Assembly: GCA_017411405.1 (NCBI GenBank)
Contig: JAFQQE010000003.1
Span: 1 to 56,996 of the forward strand
Direction of reading: 5' to 3'
Source of the DNA: Bacilli bacterium
Lineage (GTDB): Bacteria > Bacillota_I > Bacilli_A > RF39 > UBA660
DNA: 56,996 bases
Shown one piece after another: positions 51,191-56,996 of this stretch (its first letter is position 1; the number at the start of each line of letters is the position of its first letter). The notes below the pieces were generated by a model. It was not told the origin of the DNA and did not search any database. It saw nothing but the letters and a program-made list of their open reading frames with translations. Made by a program: the position numbers and the translations under genes.

Positions 51191-51967
51191 GTGGAAAAAG
51201 TAAGTAAAATTAGTATAGTTATATTAGTTATTATAAATATAATTCTTATGGGATATATAATATTTGATAAAAAATATAATAATACTAATAATGAAAACAA
51301 TAAAGATAATACATCTTTAACTACAACAAGTACTACAACAACTAAAGTAACAACTACTACGACTAAAAAAGTGGAGATAATTGATCCGGATGTTGTTGCG
51401 AGTGAGGAGTTTGTTTATGATATTAATAATAAACAAATTAATATTAGTTATATTTATAGACTTATGAAAGAAGACGAAGTGAATATAGTTTATTTAGAAG
51501 TATTAGTAAATGGAAAGAAATTAAAAAATATTAAAAGATATATATATTATGATTATGAGAATTCAACAAATTTAAAAGATAAACTAAGTCTTTTAGGTAA
51601 AGATACAATTAATACTTTAAAAGGTAAAGATAAAGATTATTTATTGTTTGAAATAGAACATTTAAATAGAACTTCTGATGGTGGAATTGATCCTTTTATA
51701 GTAAATGATATTGGGGAAGTTATAAAAGAATTAGATTTTGATGATGGAACAGGTATGGTTGTTACAGATAATAGTTCTGTATTATTTGGCAAAGGGAAGT
51801 ATTCTGTTATAAATAATATTTTGTATTATTTAGAGCCAAATTGTTCTAAATCTAATTCTAGTAAAGATGTATTTACTCAGTTTTATATTGAATTAGAAAA
51901 TGATAAAGTATTTATTAAACAAATGGCCGATTATGAAGGGGCTGGTGCCGGAGGAGCTATTTGTTAA
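51191..51967 (+). CDS. anchored protein with Thr-rich linker, unknown function (258 aa)
   Basis: GTG start preceded by GGAGGTTGATTAA. One N-terminal membrane anchor (about 6-24), then a linker made of Asn and a Thr-run (40-63), likely cell-wall spanning and perhaps glycosylated, then a beta-rich outer domain (70-258) with two cysteines (EPNCSK and the last residue). No LPxTG. Domain not recognised. Confidence 0.72.
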   Translation: MEKVSKISIVILVIINIILMGYIIFDKKYNNTNNENNKDNTSLTTTSTTTTKVTTTTTKKVEIIDPDVVASEEFVYDINNKQINISYIYRLMKEDEVNIVYLEVLVNGKKLKNIKRYIYYDYENSTNLKDKLSLLGKDTINTLKGKDKDYLLFEIEHLNRTSDGGIDPFIVNDIGEVIKELDFDDGTGMVVTDNSSVLFGKGKYSVINNILYYLEPNCSKSNSSKDVFTQFYIELENDKVFIKQMADYEGAGAGGAIC

Positions 51968-51983
51968 AATAGTGAATTTTAAC

Positions 51984-52013
51984 TTTACAAACAAAAAATA
52001 TATATGTTATAAT
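51984..52013 (+). promoter_or_regulatory. sigma-A promoter of the rimP-nusA-infB operon
   Basis: TTTACA, 18-base spacer, TATAAT. Confidence 0.7.
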
Positions 52014-52028
52014 ACTTTTGACAGATTT

Positions 52029-52056
52029 AAGTGGGCAGAATATCCCGCTTTTATTT
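52029..52056 (+). terminator. terminator-like hairpin in the rimP leader
   Basis: AAGTGGG pairs with CCCGCTT around CAGAATAT, followed by TTATTTAT, 20 bases before rimP. It resembles the attenuator-like hairpins often seen before rimP-nusA operons, where NusA/termination feedback is suspected. Confidence 0.55.
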
Positions 52057-52072
52057 ATGTTTGGAGGTAAAT

Positions 52073-52324
52073 ATGGAGAGTACTTTAGAAAAAATTAAAG
52101 AGATAATTAGTGAACCAATTAGTAAATTAGATTTAGTTGTTGATTCAATAGAATATGTTAAAAATGGAAAGTATTATTTTTTAAATATTGTTCTTGATAG
52201 AATTAATGGTATTGATTTAGATACTATTGTTGAGGCTACAAATATTATTAATCCAATATTAGATGAATATGATCTAATTAGTGATGAATATATTTTAGAT
52301 ATATCTAGTAAGGAGAGAGGTTAA
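52073..52324 (+). CDS. rimP: short RimP, N-terminal domain only
   Basis: 83 residues from the ATG preceded by TTGGAGGTAA; RimP is normally about 150. The alpha-beta N-terminal domain is complete (LDLVVDSIEYVKNGKYYFLNIVLD, IDLDTIVEATNIINPILDE, YILDISSKERG), but the chain stops where the domain boundary motif SSPGxxRPL normally begins, so the C-terminal Sm-like domain is missing. RimP helps 30S maturation. Its stop is 1 base before the nusA start. Confidence 0.85.
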   Translation: MESTLEKIKEIISEPISKLDLVVDSIEYVKNGKYYFLNIVLDRINGIDLDTIVEATNIINPILDEYDLISDEYILDISSKERG

Positions 52325-52325
52325 A

Positions 52326-53441
52326 ATGAATGGTAAGGAATTTATTAAGGCTGTTAAATTTATAACAGAAGAAAAAGGAATAAGTGAAGATGTTGTATTT
52401 GAGGGTATGGAACAAGCATTAATTACAGCATATAAAAAGAATTTTAAAAAGCATACTAATGTTAAAGTTGATATTGATAGAAAGACTGGAGAAATAAAAG
52501 TATTTACTTATTATGTAGTGGTTGATGAATATATCGAAGGTGAAGAGTATGTTGATGAAGAAGGAAATGTAAATTTTACAGAACCTGATATAAATGAAGA
52601 TGCTCAAGTATTATTAGAAGACATAATTGAAAAATATCCTGATGCTAAAGTAGGAGATACTATTTATGAAGAAGTTACTCCTAAAGATTTTGGTAGAATT
52701 GCAACAAGTACTGCTAAACAAGTTTTAACTCAAAGAGTTAGAGAAGCTGAAAGAGAAAGTATAATGGCTGATTATGAAGATAAACAAGATGAAATAATGG
52801 TTGGTATACTTGCTATGGAAGATGCTAAAAATTATTATGTTGATTTAGGTAGAGCTAGAGGAATATTGCCTAAAAGCGAAATAATTCCTGGAGAAGAATT
52901 AAAGATGGGTAGTAGTATAAGAGTATATTTAAGTAAAGTTGAAAGTACAACTAAAGGGCCTTTAATTATGTGTACTAGAAAACATTATGGATTTGTAAAA
53001 AGATTATTTGAAAGTATTATACCTGAATTTAAAGATGGAATATTAGTATTACATGGTGTTGCTCGTGAGGCTGGATTAAGAAGTAAAGTTGCTGTAGAAA
53101 GTTTAAATCCTAATATTGATGCTATTGGTACTTGTATAGGTGAAAGAGGTAGTCGTATTGCTTCTATCTTAGCTGAATTAAACGGAGAAAAGGTTGATTT
53201 AGTAGAATATAGTAGTGATAATGAAACTTATATTAAAAATGCATTAAGTCCTGCTAAAGATGTAATAGTAAGTATTATTGATGATACTAAAAATCGTGAA
53301 GCTTTAGCTATAGTAAATGAAGAAAATCAAAGACTTGCTATTGGTAAAGGTGGTATTAATATTAAACTTGCTAGTAAATTAACTAGATTTAGAATTAATA
53401 TTAAAACTATGGATGAAATAAACGAAGAAGGTAATAAATAA
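52326..53441 (+). CDS. nusA: transcription termination/antitermination factor NusA
   Basis: 371 residues: RNAP-binding NTD (1-125), S1 domain (130-200, with VDLGRARGILPKSE), KH1 (CIGERGSRI near 275) and KH2 (AIGKGGINIKLA near 338). No acidic C-terminal repeats, as usual in Firmicutes. GAGAGAGG precedes the ATG. Confidence 0.97.
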   Translation: MNGKEFIKAVKFITEEKGISEDVVFEGMEQALITAYKKNFKKHTNVKVDIDRKTGEIKVFTYYVVVDEYIEGEEYVDEEGNVNFTEPDINEDAQVLLEDIIEKYPDAKVGDTIYEEVTPKDFGRIATSTAKQVLTQRVREAERESIMADYEDKQDEIMVGILAMEDAKNYYVDLGRARGILPKSEIIPGEELKMGSSIRVYLSKVESTTKGPLIMCTRKHYGFVKRLFESIIPEFKDGILVLHGVAREAGLRSKVAVESLNPNIDAIGTCIGERGSRIASILAELNGEKVDLVEYSSDNETYIKNALSPAKDVIVSIIDDTKNREALAIVNEENQRLAIGKGGINIKLASKLTRFRINIKTMDEINEEGNK

Positions 53442-53468
53442 AATATCTTAATTGGGGGATAAGAAAAA

Positions 53469-53921
53469 ATGTTTACTAAATATATTTATAATAGAACTAA
53501 TAAACCAGTTAATAGTTTGAGAGAAGAAATAAAAAGATTAGAATTATTAAAAGAAGAATTAGAAAATAAAATAATTGAAATACAATTTAATTGTGAACAT
53601 AATTTGATTTTAAGTTATGCTTTAGATAATAATTGTATAAGTAAAGTAAAAAGATCAAGGTGTTTATTATGTGATAAGTATCTTGAATTAGATGATGACT
53701 TTGAAATGTTTAGTGAAAAAATTATAGATAAAGATTGTGTATTAGATATAACTGATGTAATAAAAGATAATGGCAAATTTTATATAGAAAAAGCAAAAGA
53801 AAAGTTAGAAGAAATAATAGAAAAAGAAGAGTCTTATGATTTATCTTTGATAAAAAGAGAAATTAGAGAATATTTAGTAGATTTAAATAACGAAAAAAAA
53901 TTGGTTAAAAGGAATGGTTGA
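53469..53921 (+). CDS. coiled-coil protein with Cys/His cluster, inserted in the nusA-infB operon (150 aa)
   Basis: Residues 16-40 form a coiled coil; then C42-x-H44 ... C65-xx-C68 looks like a zinc site (NCEH and CLLC); the C-terminal half is Glu/Lys helical. Not recognised. It replaces nothing obvious, but sits between nusA and rnpM, where most Firmicutes have no gene, so it may act in transcription or ribosome biogenesis. TTGGGGGATAAG precedes the ATG. Confidence 0.75.
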   Translation: MFTKYIYNRTNKPVNSLREEIKRLELLKEELENKIIEIQFNCEHNLILSYALDNNCISKVKRSRCLLCDKYLELDDDFEMFSEKIIDKDCVLDITDVIKDNGKFYIEKAKEKLEEIIEKEESYDLSLIKREIREYLVDLNNEKKLVKRNG

Positions 53922-53922
53922 A

Positions 53923-54180
53923 ATGATTAAAAAAATTCCAATGCGTACTTGTGTAGTTACAAAAGAAAAGTTACCTAAAAAAGAACTTATTCGTGTAGTT
54001 AAAAATAAAGATGGTTTAGTATTTGTAGATGAAACAGGTAAACAAAATGGTAAGGGTGTATATTTAAAAAGAGATATTGAAGTTATAAATAAAGCAAAAA
54101 CTAATAAAATATTAAATAGATGTTTAGAAATAGAAGTAAGTGAAGATATTTATAATGAATTAGAAACTTTAGTAAAATAG
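53923..54180 (+). CDS. rnpM: RnpM (YlxR) RNA-binding protein
   Basis: 85 residues from the ATG at 53923 (an ATG at 53914 touches its ribosome site). PMRTCVVTKEKLPKKELIRVV is the family signature, with NGKGVYL replacing the usual GRGAYL. YlxR/RnpM binds RNA and modulates RNase P in Bacillus. YlxQ, often next, is absent. Confidence 0.92.
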   Translation: MIKKIPMRTCVVTKEKLPKKELIRVVKNKDGLVFVDETGKQNGKGVYLKRDIEVINKAKTNKILNRCLEIEVSEDIYNELETLVK

Positions 54181-54195
54181 AAAGAAGGTTATTTT

Positions 54196-56301
54196 ATGAC
54201 AGTAAAAGATTATGCAAATGAATCTGGATTTACAGTACAAGAGGTATTAGATAAGTGTAAAGAATTAGATATTAAATGTAAAAATGCTGATGATTACTTA
54301 GATGATGATGGTATTATAATGCTTGATAATACTATGAATTTAATTAGTACAGAAACAGAAATGGATTTTAATGATGTTGAAGAATTAGATGAAGCTGTTG
54401 AGAATATAATGATGGATTCTAAATTAGCTGCAAAAGATAATTCAGTTAAGAAACAAAAATTAAAGAAAAAAGGTATTAATGAAAAAGATAAAAGTGATTA
54501 TTTAAAAAATAAAAAAGCTATGTATAAGAATAAAGAAAAACTTTCTAACAATGCAATTGATGAGAATGTTATTCTTTATAAAGATGGCATGTCATTAAAT
54601 GAATTAGCTAGTGAATTAGAAGTTAATGGAGCGGAACTTGTAAAAAAATTATTTACTATGGGTATGATGATTTCTTTAAATCAAAGTATTGATTTTGATA
54701 ATGCAGAAATTATAGCTTTAGAATATGGTAAAACTTTAAAAAGAGAAGAAACTCAAGATATTTCAAATTTTGAAGAATATGAAATTGTTGATAGCGAAGA
54801 AGATTTAGTTAATCGTCCTCCAGTTATTACTATTATGGGACATGTAGATCACGGTAAAACTAGTTTGCTTGATTATATTAGAAATAGTCATGTTGTTGAT
54901 AAAGAATTTGGTGGTATTACACAACATATTGGTGCTTACCAAATAAATTATAAGGATAATAAAATAACATTTATTGATACTCCAGGACATGCTGCATTTA
55001 CTGAGATGCGTGCTAGAGGAGCTAGTATAACTGATATAGTTATTATAATTGTTGCTGCTGATGATGGTGTTATGCCTCAAACTAAAGAAGCAATTGATCA
55101 TGCTTTAGCTGCAAATGTTCCTATAGTTGTTGCAGTTAATAAGATTGATAAGCCTGCTGCTAATCCTGATAGAGTGTTAACTGAGATGGCAGAAAATAAT
55201 ATTACTCCTGAGGTATGGGGAGGTAATATTCCGTTTGTTAATATAAGTTGTAAAACAGGTGAAGGAATCGATACTTTACTTGATACATTACTTGCTATTA
55301 GTGAAATGGAAAATTTAAAAGCTAATCCAAATCGTTATGCAGTTGGAACTGTTATTGAATCTCGTGTTGATAAGTCTATTGGAGGGGTTGCTACTTTACT
55401 AATTCAAAATGGTACATTGAGATTAGGAGATCCTATAGTTGTAGGTACTACTCATGGTAGAGTAAGAACATTTAAAAATGATTTAGGAGAAAATATAGTA
55501 GAAGCTGGACCAAGTACACCGGTTGAAATAACTGGATTATCAGATAATCCTTCTGCCGGAGATAAGTTTATGGCTTTTGAATCTGAAAAATTAGCTCGTG
55601 AAATTGGTGAAAAAAGATTAATTCAATCTAAATCAATTCAAAAGAAAGAAGTTGTTTCTTTTGAAAAATTATTTGAATCTATGCAAGCTGGTGTTAAAGA
55701 AATTAATGTTGTATTAAAATGCGATGTTAGAGGTAGTGAAGAAGCTTGTAAAAATGCATTAGAAAAGATTGATGTAGAAGGCGTAAAAGTAAAAATAATT
55801 AGAAGTGGAATTGGAACTATAACTGAATCTGATATAGTATTAGCTAATGCAAGTAATGCTATAGTAATTGGATTTAATGTTGTGCCTAGTGCAATAACTA
55901 AAGAAGTTGCTAAAGAATATAGTGTAGAATTAAGACTTTATACAATAATATATAAATTGGTTGAAGAAATGGAACTAGCTATGAAAGGTATGTTAGATCC
56001 TGAATATGAAGAAAAAGTAGTAGGTACATGTGAAGTTAGAAAAATATTTACATTCTCTAAAGTAGGCAAAATAGCTGGTGTAATGGTAACGAATGGAATT
56101 ATTAAAACTACTGCTAATGTAAGAGTAATACGTGATGGTGTTATTATTTATGATGGTAAAGTTGGAAGTATTCAAAGAGAAAAAGATTCTGTTAAGGAAG
56201 TTAAATCAGGATTTGAATGTGGAGTTACTATAGATGGTTATAGTGATATAAAAGAAAACGATGTATTTGAATTCTATGAAAATGTATTAGTAAAAAGATA
56301 A
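54196..56301 (+). CDS. infB: translation initiation factor IF-2
   Basis: 701 residues. Short N-terminal region with an IF2N-like helix ([20 protein letters not shown]) and a second ([22 protein letters not shown] near 130-155), then the G domain with [17 protein letters not shown] and NKIDK, domain II, III and the C-terminal initiator-tRNA-binding barrel. AGAAGG precedes the ATG. Core of the operon. Confidence 0.98.
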   Translation: MTVKDYANESGFTVQEVLDKCKELDIKCKNADDYLDDDGIIMLDNTMNLISTETEMDFNDVEELDEAVENIMMDSKLAAKDNSVKKQKLKKKGINEKDKSDYLKNKKAMYKNKEKLSNNAIDENVILYKDGMSLNELASELEVNGAELVKKLFTMGMMISLNQSIDFDNAEIIALEYGKTLKREETQDISNFEEYEIVDSEEDLVNRPPVITIMGHVDHGKTSLLDYIRNSHVVDKEFGGITQHIGAYQINYKDNKITFIDTPGHAAFTEMRARGASITDIVIIIVAADDGVMPQTKEAIDHALAANVPIVVAVNKIDKPAANPDRVLTEMAENNITPEVWGGNIPFVNISCKTGEGIDTLLDTLLAISEMENLKANPNRYAVGTVIESRVDKSIGGVATLLIQNGTLRLGDPIVVGTTHGRVRTFKNDLGENIVEAGPSTPVEITGLSDNPSAGDKFMAFESEKLAREIGEKRLIQSKSIQKKEVVSFEKLFESMQAGVKEINVVLKCDVRGSEEACKNALEKIDVEGVKVKIIRSGIGTITESDIVLANASNAIVIGFNVVPSAITKEVAKEYSVELRLYTIIYKLVEEMELAMKGMLDPEYEEKVVGTCEVRKIFTFSKVGKIAGVMVTNGIIKTTANVRVIRDGVIIYDGKVGSIQREKDSVKEVKSGFECGVTIDGYSDIKENDVFEFYENVLVKR

Positions 56302-56308
56302 TATTGTT

Positions 56309-56800
56309 GTGGGGTTATTGGAATGTTTAAAAAGAAAAAAATTACAGGATATAGAAACTGCTAGAAAAAAACTAGAAGAAGAAAAACAAGAATTGTTATT
56401 TATAAAAGAGTATTTAGAAGATAAATCACCTAAAATAGATATATCTAATATTTATGTTTGGGAAGATGCTGGTGTTTATAGTATAGTTCAATTAGAAGTT
56501 CAAAAGATTCGCGGAAAAGATTGGATAGGTATAGAAACAGATGGATATCTATCTACTTTGATAGATATATTTACAAATAATGTTGTCTATCAAAAAAGTA
56601 ATCTTGAAAAAATAAAAAGAAAAGAATTTATTTCCGGAGAAAATTTATATGATGGTTATTACGCTCACTTAATTTCTTTATATGAAGTTGATAGAAATTT
56701 ATTAGCGTATGCAGATAAAAAAGTTCCTTTATATGTTTTACAAAAACTTTATTATAGATTAAATAATGTTGATTTAAAAAGTTATGCTTTAAAAAAATAA
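56309..56800 (+). CDS. protein of unknown function after infB (163 aa); start uncertain
   Basis: Not recognised. N-terminal coiled coil (about 8-35), then a beta-rich domain (KIDISNIYVWEDAG onward) with many aromatic residues. The frame is open from a GTG at 56309 and a TTG at 56318, neither with a good site. The best ribosome site and ATG (GGGGTTATTGGAATG, ATG at 56323) lead into another frame through an A7 run; deleting one A would give MFKKKKLQDIETARKKLEEE. So either a weak start is used or the reading frame slips at the A run. rbfA, often next to infB, is not here. Confidence 0.65.
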   Translation: MGLLECLKRKKLQDIETARKKLEEEKQELLFIKEYLEDKSPKIDISNIYVWEDAGVYSIVQLEVQKIRGKDWIGIETDGYLSTLIDIFTNNVVYQKSNLEKIKRKEFISGENLYDGYYAHLISLYEVDRNLLAYADKKVPLYVLQKLYYRLNNVDLKSYALKK

Positions 56801-56814
56801 AATAGTTGTTATTG

Positions 56815-56848
56815 ACCTCGTTTTTGAAATATAGAAGCGAGGTTTTTG
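56815..56848 (+). terminator. terminator after the infB operon
   Basis: ACCTCG pairs with CGAGGT around 17 bases, followed by TTTTG. Confidence 0.65.
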
Positions 56849-56926
56849 TACTATATTGTCGAATGTATAGATTAAAAAAATAATATATGTATAATAACAT
56901 ATCAGAACATTCAATTGTTGGTGTCT

Positions 56927-56944
56927 ACCTTTCTATAGGAAGGT
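56927..56944 (+). promoter_or_regulatory. hairpin covering the ribosome site of the last gene
   Basis: ACCTTTC-TATA-GGAAGGT; the right arm holds the GGAAGG ribosome site of the gene at 56953. Confidence 0.5.
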
Positions 56945-56952
56945 TTGATGTT

Positions 56953-56996
56953 ATGACAAAAAGATTATTCTATGTAATAATTTTATTTCAAATAAT
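56953..56996 (+). CDS. N-terminal fragment of a probable membrane or secreted protein (runs off window)
   Basis: MTKRLFYVIILFQI, a basic then hydrophobic start, with GGAAGG 8 bases upstream. Only 14 codons are visible, so nothing more can be said. Confidence 0.45.
   Translation, partial: MTKRLFYVIILFQI

Noticed and set aside
51330-51380. ACA/ACT triplet repeat as a possible microsatellite or array
   Set aside because: It simply encodes the Thr-run linker of the anchored protein; no regular spacer and no CRISPR-like unit.
54805-55101. Minus-strand open frame inside infB
   Set aside because: It lies opposite the conserved IF-2 G domain and encodes Ser/Asn/Ile-rich sequence; a shadow.

Overview
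The window is strongly AT-rich (very high use of A/T-ending codons, Lys/Asn/Ile/Asp-rich proteins) and densely packed. Gene order and families point to a low-GC Gram-positive bacterium of the Bacilli with a reduced, gut-type genome (an RF39- or Erysipelotrichia-like uncultured lineage is my guess). Evidence: spoIVFA-spoIVFB-rplU-prp-rpmA in the Bacillus order, rpsO-pnp, rimP-nusA-rnpM-infB, an L27 with a cleavable N-terminal extension, GAGGTG-type ribosome sites and A/T-rich sigma-A promoters. Universal TGA=stop usage is consistent with every gene here.

Layout. 1-460: edge of an IS30-like transposase and a small unknown gene. 520-3350: a SEDS (RodA/FtsW/SpoVE) protein, a Tyr/Gly/Pro-rich coat-like protein, a metallophosphoesterase and a CPBP membrane protease. 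3429-12677: a pilus/secretion operon with two unknown secreted or anchored proteins (one of 1231 residues with Cys-rich repeats), a pseudopilin-like protein, CpaB/RcpC-, CpaF-, TadB- and TadC-like proteins. 12760-17344: rimM-trmD, the spoIVF pair, the L21-Prp-L27 operon and trmB. 17429-23584: a degenerate GDPD protein, tdk, a giant pilin-like protein, tmk, a DUF805 protein, an SDR and a PLP lyase-like enzyme. 23708-29996: rpsO, pnp, DedA, a Gpi18-like glycosyltransferase, an AlkD-like protein and a cysteine desulfurase. 30019-33543: two tRNAs (Arg-ACG, Pro-UGG), a HAD protein, an OGG-type glycosylase, a type IV pilin and an unknown protein. 33769-40220: an acidic coiled-coil scaffold, a secreted dockerin-bearing glucosaminidase next to a membrane-anchored beta-sandwich protein, and recX. 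40241-47423: PrsA-like foldase, two YjcZ-like micropeptides, HerA-like ATPase, rpmB, dnaE and two small unknowns. 47492-56996: rpsD with its leader, a broken small gene, a large polytopic protein, a Thr-rich anchored protein and the rimP-nusA-rnpM-infB operon.

How the parts work together. The pilus operon supplies ATPase and platform proteins but no Flp-type pilin; the only clear prepilins (GFTLIE/GFTLVE signals) lie elsewhere at 18623 and 32102, so the machine may use dispersed class III pilins. The SpoIVFA/SpoIVFB pair, the YjcZ-like genes behind a sigma-K-type promoter and the coat-like gene together suggest that a sporulation programme is retained. The most unusual single item is the glucosaminidase at 36001, whose two catalytic-domain halves are in swapped order, which ends in a dockerin, and whose neighbour is an anchored beta-sandwich protein that could be its receptor.
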